Origin: Bacteroides cellulosilyticus
GTDB taxonomy: Bacteria; Bacteroidota; Bacteroidia; Bacteroidales; Bacteroidaceae
NCBI RefSeq assembly: GCF_020091405.1
Contig: NZ_CP081903.1
Location: forward strand, 5,146,501 to 5,210,500
DNA length: 64,000 nucleotides
Direction of reading: 5' to 3'
Shown here: positions 26,906-34,214 of the stretch, piece after piece
How the letters are laid out: the number at the start of each line of letters is the position of its first letter
Position numbering within the stretch: position 1 is the stretch's first letter
Made by a program: the position numbers and the translations under genes
The notes under the pieces: model-generated
The model's database searches: none
Told to the model about the DNA's origin: nothing
Seen by the model: only the letters and a program-made list of their open reading frames with translations

Positions 26906-27257
26906 TTAGGGGTCAAAATAGGTTCAGGGTCACTTATAACCCTATTTATAGGTCATTTTTATTTGTATTAGCCAATATAATGCTAATATACAGACTGTTG
27001 ACTTTTTTAGACTTTTGCAAAAAACGTATTTCAGTAGATTTGGAATATTACAATTCGAACAAACCTTAAATAGGTAAATATTTAATACAAAAAGTAAAAC
27101 AATAAAGCGGAAGTAATAAAGAGTGAATAATAAAATCTTTATTCCTTAGTAGTTTAGCACTATTACAGTATGTTTTATTTACATCTATTTTAAATATCTT
27201 ATTCATTTAAGCAGGAATTGGGGGTATAAGTGACCCTGAACCTATTTTGACCCTTAA
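26906..27257. mobile_element. MITE-like element with 37-base terminal inverted repeats
   Basis: Arms 26906-26942 and 27221-27257 are complementary at 35 of 37 positions, with a 29-base perfect core (26910-26938 and 27225-27253) of the type GGGTCAAAATAGG... The ~278-base interior is AT-rich and lacks a credible gene. The layout matches a non-autonomous element mobilised in trans; the parent transposon is not in the window and no clear target duplication is visible. Confidence 0.65.
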
Positions 27258-27505
27258 ATAGTACACTTTTTGTCTTTTTTTTGAGGCATAACAGATTGAT
27301 ATACAATCATTAATCATCAGAGAATCATTTTGTCCATGAGTTCACTTCATACACGCTGTTTTAGAAGAAAGTAAGAACCGTCTTTCTGATTGTCAAAAGA
27401 AAAAAATGCAACATGCGTTCGCGGTTAATTTATCACTTCAGCAAAAGTTAAGAAGTTAAGTTTCGTAAGTACTGTTTTCCACTCCTAATTTACAGGTAGT
27501 GTACC

Positions 27506-28027
27506 CTAAATTATTTTTCTGTAATCCCCATCACTTTTCTTCTTAAACCCATTGCTTAGCAGTACCTTTATTGAAGCCGTGTTTTCTTCGGAAGGGTCCG
27601 CCGCTATTTCACGTCCTCCCAATTCAATGATTTTTTCTTCCAACTTCCTGATAATCATTTTACCGATACCTCTATTCAGATACTCTTCTTCGCCAATCAA
27701 ATATCCGATCTCGTACGTATGATTCTTTTCAGATATGTCTCCATACAAACTCTCAAAGTCGTGCCCTTCTTCCTCCAAGTCTTTCAAGAAAAAGCAATCA
27801 GCATAAAGACAATATCCGATCTTCTTATCCTTATAGTAAACAATAAAATGTTTCATAAAGTCATATTTGCCATCTCTATTACTGACTTCGTCCAACCAAG
27901 CCTCCTTCTGTTCTTCCCCATCCGGACATAGCCATTTGTAAATATAATCTTTTCTCAACCATCTATCAAACCACAATATATCTTCGCCAAGCAGAGGCTT
28001 TAATACTATTTCGTCTGTATCAATCAT
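27506..28027 (-). CDS. GNAT family N-acetyltransferase
   Basis: 173 residues, similar to the aminoglycoside 6'-acetyltransferase/RimJ-like branch of GNAT. The acetyl-CoA-binding region is YLIGEEEYLNRGIGKMIIRKLEEKI (Q/RxxGxG/A type), followed by the typical AADPSEENTASIKVLLSNGFKKK ending. It opens with LKPLLGEDILWFDRWLRKDYIYKWL, as in AAC(6')-like enzymes. The substrate is not certain; resistance function should not be assumed. Monocistronic, in the gene-poor accessory zone. Confidence 0.85.
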   Translation of the reverse strand: MIDTDEIVLKPLLGEDILWFDRWLRKDYIYKWLCPDGEEQKEAWLDEVSNRDGKYDFMKHFIVYYKDKKIGYCLYADCFFLKDLEEEGHDFESLYGDISEKNHTYEIGYLIGEEEYLNRGIGKMIIRKLEEKIIELGGREIAADPSEENTASIKVLLSNGFKKKSDGDYRKII

Positions 28028-28051
28028 AAATTCATGTATGTCATTTCATGT

Positions 28052-28193
28052 TTATTCAACCCGATTTCCTTTCACATCAATAAAGAACGTTTCACCGTTC
28101 AGCTTCTTCGCCTGTTGCAGCATCTAAAAAGCCCCATCTACCATTGTATTCCGTTGGCACTAATTTTTGTACTTTCATTTTTTGAGTATCCAT
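28052..28193 (-). pseudogene. Remnant of a WG-repeat protein
   Basis: A 33-codon frame starts at 28193 (MDTQKMKVQKLVPTEYNGRW, then GFLDA) and stops at 28092; a second frame on the same strand then reads KKLNGETFFIDVKGNRVE to a stop at 28052. Both pieces resemble WG-repeat sequence (YNGxWGFLD and FFID.KGN), so the parts look like the first and last repeat of a larger gene joined by an internal deletion and a frameshift. Confidence 0.5.
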
Positions 28194-28366
28194 AATAGTA
28201 TAATCCGTTAAATATTGAATTGATAAATAAGAAATAGTTCAAGCCTGCTTTCTGCTGTAAAGATAGGAATTAAATTGAGACTGAGCGCAGAACTCAGTAA
28301 TAAGGCTGGTGAATAGCAGTTTATCCAAGAAAAAGGAAGAAGCTGAAATAGAATAACTTATTAAAA

Positions 28367-28398
28367 TTTGGCACGCCATTGTGAATAAACTATATTTG
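28367..28398 (+). promoter_or_regulatory. Full Bacteroides promoter of tag
   Basis: TTTG (28367-28370), a 20-base spacer and TATATTTG (28391-28398), 25 bases before the ATG at 28424. Confidence 0.75.
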
Positions 28399-28423
28399 TA
28401 CATTCATTATAAGTACTATAATT

Positions 28424-28996
28424 ATGCAAGATTTTGTAAACGGACGCTGTGGTTGGTGCGGAACTGACGAACTGTATGTGAAATACCATGATCAAGAGTG
28501 GGGAAATTTAGTGACCGACGACAAGACACTGTTCGAGTTTCTTGTGCTGGAGAGCGCCCAGGCCGGATTAAGTTGGATAACCATCCTCAAAAAACGTGAG
28601 GGATATCGCAAAGCCTTTTGTGGTTTCGATGCCGAACAAGTAGCACAAATGACCGATGAAGATGTCGAGCGGCTGATGCATTTTGATGGTATCGTGAAGA
28701 ACCGTCTGAAAATCAAATCTACCATCACAAATGCAAGGCTATTCCTCGCCATACAAAAGGACTTCGGCAGTTTCTATGAATATACACTGTCGTTCTTTCC
28801 TGATAGAAAACCGATTATCAATACCTTTCAATCCTTGAGTGAGATTCCGGTATCATCTCCCGAATCCGATGCCATGAGCAAGGATATGAAAAAACGAGGA
28901 TTCAAGTTCTTCGGATCTACGATCTGCTACGCCCATTTGCAGGCTGCGGGATTCGTCAACGATCATCTGGCGGACTGTATCTGTCGAAAAGGATAA
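28424..28996 (+). CDS. tag: DNA-3-methyladenine glycosylase I
   Basis: 190 residues, normal length. Strong family traits: GRCGWCGTDELYVKYHDQEWG at the N-terminus (zinc Cys and His), LESAQAGLSWITILKKREGYR (catalytic-pocket glutamate and helix-hairpin-helix), and the C-terminal VNDHLADCIC with the other zinc ligands. It removes 3-methyladenine from alkylated DNA in base-excision repair. Monocistronic from a strong promoter, ended by a terminator shared with the convergent gene. Confidence 0.95.
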   Translation: MQDFVNGRCGWCGTDELYVKYHDQEWGNLVTDDKTLFEFLVLESAQAGLSWITILKKREGYRKAFCGFDAEQVAQMTDEDVERLMHFDGIVKNRLKIKSTITNARLFLAIQKDFGSFYEYTLSFFPDRKPIINTFQSLSEIPVSSPESDAMSKDMKKRGFKFFGSTICYAHLQAAGFVNDHLADCICRKG

Positions 28997-29021
28997 ATGA
29001 CAGTATAACTTCATACAAAGT

Positions 29022-29059
29022 AAAAGGCGGTATTTCCTCGTATGGATTTACCGCCTTTT
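29022..29059 (+). terminator. Terminator between tag and the BamE/DUF4476 gene
   Basis: Arms 29022-29032 and 29049-29059 (AAAAGGCGGTA and complement), 11 bases, U-tract on both strands, so bidirectional. Sister of the hairpin at 11478. Confidence 0.85.
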
Positions 29060-29063
29060 CATT

Positions 29064-29717
29064 TTACTTCTTTATTCCCAAAATACTTCTTGCTTTCTCT
29101 TCACTGGAGATAAAATCGAGTGCATTGATTATCTCGTCATAATTCTCCCGGTCGGAAATATTCGGAGCTAAGATTTTCAGGACTTCCAGTTTGTCATCAT
29201 CAAACCGGTATATCGACATCATCCGCACACACTGCTTGCAATTCAATCCTCTGTTACCGATTCCGGCTTCCAATAATTCCAGTTGATCGTCTTTGAAAGG
29301 TTTGCCTTTCACTTTGTTGTAAAGCGACTGAAAATCCCTTTCGTCCATCACCCTTCCAACGGTGACGTGCGGACGGGAAGGAGCCGTTCCACTGATTTCC
29401 ACAGACGGATAAACCGCTACAGGAGGATTGGTATACTTCTCGTAAGAATCCATATAAGTCACTTTTCCGTCCACAAATCCAAGGTCGATGATCGTTATAC
29501 CGGGAGCTCCGGAAATACTTTTCTCATATCTCCATCCTTCCACTTCGTGATCGAAGCTACGGTGCATCGGCTGTCCCAATATGGATGTGATCTCCTCTTT
29601 AGTCATCCCTTTCTGAATTTTCATCAGGGTATTACTGTCAATCCCTAAAATCATGGCACAACCACCCATACAGATTGCAAATGCCAGTAGTGCTAATGTC
29701 AGTTTTATTGTTTTCAT
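29064..29717 (-). CDS. Lipoprotein with BamE-like and DUF4476 domains
   Basis: 217 residues. Lipoprotein signal ends at MGGC-20. Residues ~30-95 match the SmpA/OmlA/BamE fold (LMKIQKGMTKEEITSILGQPMHRSFDHEVEGWRYE), which binds partners at the outer membrane. Residues ~125-215 match DUF4476 (MDERDFQSLYNKVKGKPFKDDQLELLE...), an alpha-helical module of unknown role common in Bacteroidetes. Probably periplasmic and anchored to the outer membrane. Monocistronic; converges with tag. Confidence 0.8.
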   Translation of the reverse strand: MKTIKLTLALLAFAICMGGCAMILGIDSNTLMKIQKGMTKEEITSILGQPMHRSFDHEVEGWRYEKSISGAPGITIIDLGFVDGKVTYMDSYEKYTNPPVAVYPSVEISGTAPSRPHVTVGRVMDERDFQSLYNKVKGKPFKDDQLELLEAGIGNRGLNCKQCVRMMSIYRFDDDKLEVLKILAPNISDRENYDEIINALDFISSEEKARSILGIKK

Positions 29718-29883
29718 TGTATATATTGTTTTTAGTTTTTATGTTGCTACAAATATAAGTGGAGAAAAGCATATAATATTATCTTTTTCCCTATTATTTA
29801 GGGAGATTTCCCTATTATACCAATATTCACAGTGCTCCGAATTCTCTTCAAATCACAGGAAATAAGAGAACAATTCTGGTAAC

Positions 29884-30447
29884 TTGTTTGAAACTTATTC
29901 TGTGGGCCCTGTCCATCACTTTATCGGCGGATGGAGCCTTACTCCCGATCAGCGCTACATCGGTATATCCCGACTGCTTTATCCTTTCTTCGTGGGGCTA
30001 CTGCTTTCGCGCATCAACAAACTGATAAAGATAAAAAGAGGATTTTATTGGTGTTCATTGCTGATAGCTGCCATTTTAGTTATGCCCCGCATCGGCGGCA
30101 CGGAAGCCATGTGGATGAACGGTGCCTACGAAGCTTTTTGTGTACTTATTATGTTCCCTTTAATAGTAGCGATGGGAGCAGGCAGTAATGTGACAGGAAA
30201 ACGTTCCGTAGCCATCTGCCAATTTCTCGGAGAGATCTCCTACCTTCTTTATATCACACATTTTCCGCTGATTTATATGCAGATAGCCTGGGCACGGAAT
30301 CATCCGGACGCACCTTTAGGCATGCATATTTTGTTTGCAGTTTCCATCTTCATTTTATCCATCGCTATCGCGTATGCTTGCCTTAAACTGTATGACGAAC
30401 CGGTACGTGAATGGCTGAAAAGGCGTTTTTTAATGAAAAAAAGGTAA
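29884..30447 (+). pseudogene. C-terminal fragment of an acyltransferase-3 membrane protein
   Basis: Codes for ~187 residues with about five hydrophobic helices and the end of an acyltransferase-3 (OatA/NodX-like) protein (LGEISYLLYITHFPLIYMQ and YDEPVREWLKRRF are typical of the last helices). Full-length members have about 350 residues and start with a catalytic His/Arg helix, which is missing. The frame opens at a TTG without a recognisable ribosome binding site or promoter. Likely a truncated gene, although expression of a fragment cannot be excluded. Confidence 0.65.
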
Positions 30448-30473
30448 AACTATGGCGAAAAGTATCTTTTTCT

Positions 30474-30481
30474 TATCTTTG
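30474..30481 (+). promoter_or_regulatory. -7 element for the acetyltransferase at 30553
   Basis: TATCTTTG fits TAnnTTTG and lies about 72 bases before the ATG. Confidence 0.5.
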
Positions 30482-30552
30482 GCACATTAATATGATGAGT
30501 AAGTCATCTCCGTAATGACTTGAATGCTCTAAAAATTAGTAGATCTCAATAT

Positions 30553-31149
30553 ATGAAAACAGAATTAGAAAAGTGCTTAGCCGGAGAACCGTTTAATGGC
30601 GGTGACAAAGTATTGGCAGATATGACGCTGAATGCTAAAAGATTGTTGAAGCGGCTAAATGAAACGGACTATGCCGACACGGAACAGAGAAAGCGAATCT
30701 TTCATGATTTGTTCGGCAAGATGGGAGAACATGTTCACATCGATATTGATTTCCATTGCGAATACGGGAAGCATATTTTCATCGGTGACCAGGTTATCAT
30801 CAATATGAACTGTACGTTTGTAGACAACAACATCATCGAGATAGGCGACAATGTGTTGATAGCGTCCAATGTACAGATATACACAGCCACCCACTCTACC
30901 AAATTACAAGAAAGAGTCGTGGCGGATTGGGAAACAGGAGAAGGTATTTGCAAAACCTATGCACTCCCCGTGAGAATAAATGATGGAGCGTGGATTGGTG
31001 GTGGTGCAATAATCCTACCGGGAGTGACAATTGGGAAAAACAGTGTCATAGGTGCCGGCAGTATAGTAACCCACTCTATTCCTGACAACTGCGTAGCCGT
31101 AGGAAATCCTTGCAGGGTGATTAAACAAATTGATAATGAAGTAGTTTAA
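30553..31149 (+). CDS. Sugar O-acetyltransferase (maltose/galactoside acetyltransferase type)
   Basis: About 198 residues from the ATG at 30553, which opens the classic family N-terminus MKTELEKCLAGEPFNGGD (an upstream in-frame start adds only 11 poorly conserved residues). Left-handed beta-helix hexapeptides dominate the C-terminal half (INDGAWIGGGAIILPGVTIGKNSVIGAGSIV), and the catalytic histidine lies in YTATHSTKLQ. It transfers acetyl from acetyl-CoA to the 6-OH of a sugar. Monocistronic, followed by a strong hairpin. Confidence 0.93.
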   Translation: MKTELEKCLAGEPFNGGDKVLADMTLNAKRLLKRLNETDYADTEQRKRIFHDLFGKMGEHVHIDIDFHCEYGKHIFIGDQVIINMNCTFVDNNIIEIGDNVLIASNVQIYTATHSTKLQERVVADWETGEGICKTYALPVRINDGAWIGGGAIILPGVTIGKNSVIGAGSIVTHSIPDNCVAVGNPCRVIKQIDNEVV

Positions 31150-31178
31150 CAGAACTATCACAATGTATCATTGATCTG

Positions 31179-31220
31179 TATTCCTCAAAGTATTTAAGCT
31201 ATACTTTGAGGAATATTTTC
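31179..31220 (+). terminator. Terminator behind the sugar acetyltransferase
   Basis: Perfect 15-base arms 31179-31193 and 31201-31215 around a seven-base loop, followed by TTTTC. Confidence 0.8.
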
Positions 31221-31241
31221 TGTGAAGGACTGATTTTAGAA

Positions 31242-31802
31242 TCATTTCAATGCCTTGCCATCCGAAAAAGCCTTACCCACCTTTTCGCCCACCTTCAGAT
31301 AGTCGTTGTTGAACGGATCGAAGATGATGGGAGCTACTTTAGAAGCATCTACTTTTCCGTTTTCATCAAGTACACGCTCGTCTACACTTACATTTACGAT
31401 CTCTCCACGTAAGATGCAGGTTTCGGGATTGTAATCTTTCAGTTTGCACTCCACCGCTACGGACAGTTCGTCAATCAGCGGAGCATCCACGAACTCCGAA
31501 CGGGTAGCATGGAAGCCTGCACGGGCGAATTTGTCCGTTACCTTATTGCCGGAAACAATACCTACGTAATCGCAGGCAACAACTTGCCCCACTTCCGCCA
31601 TACTTACTGTAAATGCTTTGCGCTTCAGGATATTCGCAGTGGTCTTGTGTCCTTCGCTGATGCAAATACTGATCTCTTTCATCTCACTGATACCACCCCA
31701 AGCCGCATTCATAGCGTTTGGAAGTCCATTTTCATCATAAGCAGCGATGATAAACACCGGCTGCGGATAGGAAAAGGGTTTTGCTCCATAATTTTTTCTC
31801 AT
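31242..31802 (-). CDS. Flavin reductase family protein (FMN-binding split barrel)
   Basis: 186 residues with the flavin-reductase-like split-barrel pattern: YPQPVFIIAAYDENGLPNAMNAAWGG (flavin contact), SICISEGHKTTANILKRKAFTVSM, and a conserved C-terminal DPFNNDYLKVGEKVGKAF. Members bind FMN and reduce flavins or act as small oxidoreductases in the cytosol. A broken flavodoxin gene lies six bases upstream on the same strand, so the pair was once an operon. Confidence 0.88.
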   Translation of the reverse strand: MRKNYGAKPFSYPQPVFIIAAYDENGLPNAMNAAWGGISEMKEISICISEGHKTTANILKRKAFTVSMAEVGQVVACDYVGIVSGNKVTDKFARAGFHATRSEFVDAPLIDELSVAVECKLKDYNPETCILRGEIVNVSVDERVLDENGKVDASKVAPIIFDPFNNDYLKVGEKVGKAFSDGKALK

Positions 31803-31808
31803 ACTAAT

Positions 31809-32099
31809 TTATTTTTTAGTCCATTGTTTAATGTCTTCTTTGGTTGCACCGTTCAGCAGTTTGCCTTTCTGCCACTTCAGGTTGGAATAAGTCTTCTGCA
31901 ACTCTTTTTCGGAATTGGAGATACTGCTTCCGCCCGATGTGGCAAACAGAATAACCGTCTTACCTGAAAAATCACCACTTTCTATAAAAGTATTAATGAT
32001 TCTCGGAGCTAAATTCCACCAGATGGGAAAACCTATATAAACACTATCATAGTCCGCCAGGTTCGCCGACTTGGAGCTTAAGGCAGGACGTGATATAGA
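31809..32099 (-). pseudogene. C-terminal fragment of a flavodoxin
   Basis: In one frame the minus strand reads ISRPALSSKSANLADYDSVY, then IGFPIWWNLAPRIINTFIES, then DFSGKTVILFATSGGSS and a tail ending QWTKK before the stop at 31809. This is the second half of a short-chain flavodoxin. A TAA interrupts the frame just before it (upstream of ISRP), and the N-terminal phosphate-binding loop is missing. The fragment sits directly before the flavin reductase gene. Confidence 0.75.
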
Positions 32100-32326
32100 T
32101 TACTTTTCCGTAGCAAACGCTTCGATTCGGGAAGCATATTGCAATGATACAAAATTACGGAGTATTATCCAGTATACAGGTATATAAATTACAGAATATA
32201 TAACCAATATTACGGATAAAAGAAAAGGTGGGCATGTAAAATGTAAAAGCGGATTGTCCTTTCGATTTATTTTGTAATTTTACGAGCATTCTTTCAAAAG
32301 AAGTGTAATCTATAAATTCTACTGCT

Positions 32327-33067
32327 ATGGATCGGTATCTAAAGAAATTCTGGGGCAATCATTTTCAATTTAATTGGAAATTAGGCGTATTTCTCATATT
32401 GTTATTCGGAATACCCCGTTTCATAATCGTTCTACAATCTTATGTAGACAGAAGTTACGGCACTGTTATGTTCGTATTTTTAAGCATGTGGATTATCCCG
32501 TTCATTCTTCTTACAAAGTATGGTCGAAAAGGCATAGGGCTTAAACGTCCCGCGCATTGGTGGAGAATAGGAGTTTCTTTCCTGTCTGGCGGAGTTATTT
32601 GCTTGGCCATATTCGGTTTATTTTCTTTTCTGTATGGGCAATCTGTCGAAAACGCATTTGTATATATCGGGGGAAATAACCCCAGTAGTGGTATAACAGG
32701 AGATGATAAATTGTTGTACTTCACAATCGCTGTTATTCCAAGCATGATATTTAGTCCGATAGGCGAAGAATTCCTGTATCGAGGCATTATTCACGGGTGC
32801 TTTGTCCCTAAGTTCGGAGAGACAAAGGCTTCATACTTTGATTCACTGGCTTTTGCATTAACGCATGTAGCTCATTTCGGGATCGTTTATACACTGGGAA
32901 CATGGTGCTTCTTACCGATTCCTGCTTTGCTTTGGGTGTTTTCAATGTTTATAGTCAGCCAGGTGTTTTTCAGATGCAAGCTGTATTGTGATTCACTTTG
33001 GGGAGCAATAGCGGCACATTCGGGATTTAATTTCGTAATGATGTATGGTATATTCTATTTGTTATAA
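32327..33067 (+). CDS. CPBP family intramembrane metalloprotease (CAAX/Abi)
   Basis: 246 residues with about seven membrane helices. The three CPBP motifs are present: EEFLYRGIIHG (EExxxR), HVAHFG (the FxxxH-type helix, here HVAHF) and the last-motif histidine in WGAIAAHSGFNFV. The family includes Rce1-like prenyl-protein proteases and bacteriocin self-immunity proteins; the bacterial substrates are mostly unknown. The stop codon abuts the end of the convergent beta-propeller gene, so the two share a junction with no spacer. Confidence 0.9.
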   Translation: MDRYLKKFWGNHFQFNWKLGVFLILLFGIPRFIIVLQSYVDRSYGTVMFVFLSMWIIPFILLTKYGRKGIGLKRPAHWWRIGVSFLSGGVICLAIFGLFSFLYGQSVENAFVYIGGNNPSSGITGDDKLLYFTIAVIPSMIFSPIGEEFLYRGIIHGCFVPKFGETKASYFDSLAFALTHVAHFGIVYTLGTWCFLPIPALLWVFSMFIVSQVFFRCKLYCDSLWGAIAAHSGFNFVMMYGIFYLL

Positions 33068-33817
33068 TCATACTATTTTACCCTGATTGATGGCTATAAC
33101 GGGAATGAGTTTCTCCTTTCTGCTGGCATACAGCGTATCATTAATCACAATACACACTTGGTTGTTTCCGTCTTTGAATCTGGGCACGATGTAGCCACCT
33201 GAAAAGCCCGTCACCGATTCTGCATCGAAAGGAAAGAAAGATTGTTTCATGTTCCAGTCCTTATCAAAGAAGGCTACTAAGTGCGATTTCTGATACTCTC
33301 TTTTGTAGGTTCCCCAATATCCGTTGGATACACCTATAAAGTTGGATATACTATCTTTGGGGTATTCGCTGACAAATGTCCCGTCCGGCTTATATAATTT
33401 AGTCTTATTAGGAGTTGCAACATAAATCAACTCTTTTTCTTCATCAAAAAAGCGAGAAAAGATGTCGGCATATTCTTCAGGTCCATTTCCCTTCCTGTCC
33501 ATCACAGAAAGAAAAGAACCGTTTTCGGCATTAAAGAAATAAAAACTCGTCTTATCTCCGATGACTATGTACTTTGGAGTCACATTAAGGAGGTACGCAT
33601 TAGCACTCAACAGGCATTTATCATTCGTTTCCAGCCGGATCGTTTTCGGATTTTTGAAAAGAGACTGATATTGTGCCGAAGTGTAGTCCACATCAAAGTG
33701 TTCGACACCTTTATCTATATTGACTGTAGAAACCTGATCATGCGAACCTTTTTCTCCGGAGCAAGCCGTGAGAAGAAAAAGAGAGATGCAGAGAAAGGAA
33801 ATACAAGAGTGTCGCAT
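33068..33817 (-). CDS. Six-bladed beta-propeller lipoprotein (BF3045-type), shortened
   Basis: 249 residues with a lipoprotein signal (FLLTAC-19). The body carries propeller-type blades (KYIVIGDKTSFYFFNAENGSFLSVMDRKGNGPEEYADI, IYVATPNKTKLYKPDGTFVSEYPKDS) as in the 6-bladed beta-propeller family common in Bacteroides. Intact members have about 370-400 residues, so roughly the last two blades seem to be missing; the coding end meets the CPBP gene end base to base (33067/33068). Truncated or a natural short form; I favour truncation. Confidence 0.7.
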   Translation of the reverse strand: MRHSCISFLCISLFLLTACSGEKGSHDQVSTVNIDKGVEHFDVDYTSAQYQSLFKNPKTIRLETNDKCLLSANAYLLNVTPKYIVIGDKTSFYFFNAENGSFLSVMDRKGNGPEEYADIFSRFFDEEKELIYVATPNKTKLYKPDGTFVSEYPKDSISNFIGVSNGYWGTYKREYQKSHLVAFFDKDWNMKQSFFPFDAESVTGFSGGYIVPRFKDGNNQVCIVINDTLYASRKEKLIPVIAINQGKIV

Positions 33818-33946
33818 ATTGTTTTTTGTTACGTTGTAAATTGGGCTAATTTATAAAAAAAAAACGAATAGACAAGATGTTATCTCAGAAAAATGAGAAG
33901 AATAAAAAATAAAAAAACGAATAGTCGGAAAAACCAACCCAAATAC

Positions 33947-33977
33947 TTGACTTCGCCTTTCTGATGTAGTATCTTTG
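33947..33977 (+). promoter_or_regulatory. Promoter of the R-M locus leader, copy B
   Basis: TTGA (33947-33950), a 19-base spacer and TATCTTTG (33970-33977). Homologous to the promoter at 11218-11248. Likely drives the small leader frame and the mod-res operon that begins at 34215. Confidence 0.65.
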
Positions 33978-34026
33978 TAGAGCTTTAAAAAACTGAATTG
34001 TAATATTAAACCTAAAACCTTAGCAA

Positions 34027-34152
34027 ATGGCAAAACTGATTCTTTCTTTCTCCGAATTGGCCGGTACGTATTTCCCTAGTTGTTCTATTCCGAAAAATGC
34101 GGTAATATCTTTACAACGAAGCATTAGAAGAGGAGTTGGAGAAGGTGGATAG
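34027..34152 (+). pseudogene. Small DUF4248-like leader frame, copy B (frameshifted)
   Basis: 41 codons: MAKLILSFSELAGTYFPSCS and a following A...L...I pattern resemble the N-terminal half of DUF4248, small Bacteroides proteins usually placed before an HU-like gene. After codon ~28 a second frame continues with a plausible helix (YNEALEEELEKVDSVNLYSL then HQLSELY) up to a stop near 34195, which suggests that a longer gene has been split by a frameshift. It lies in the leader of the Type III R-M operon. Confidence 0.45.
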
Positions 34153-34214
34153 TGTGAATTTATATTCACTTCACCAACTTTCCGAACTTTATTAAATAAA
34201 ATTTTAAGATATAT

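Larger units (their letters stand above)
26662..27505. other. 844-base gene-poor stretch with two inverted-repeat elements
   Basis: Holds the perfect hairpin at 26730-26812 and the MITE-like element at 26906-27257. A 78-codon frame at 26833-27069 crosses the left terminal repeat and has no start signal or recognisable product, so I do not call it a gene. The rest is AT-rich. Confidence 0.65.

Noticed and set aside
26833..27069. 78-codon reading frame in the gene-poor stretch
   Set aside because: It crosses the terminal repeat of the MITE-like element, has no promoter or ribosome binding site, and its composition (many K, N, I, Y) is that of translated AT-rich DNA.
27506..28027. Aminoglycoside resistance gene
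   Set aside because: The fold is GNAT with AAC(6')-like features, but the sequence alone does not show drug specificity; kept as a general acetyltransferase.
32100..32326. Intact N-terminal half of the flavodoxin gene before the CPBP gene
   Set aside because: No frame on the minus strand continues the flavodoxin beyond the TAA; the loop that binds the FMN phosphate is absent, so the gene is broken.
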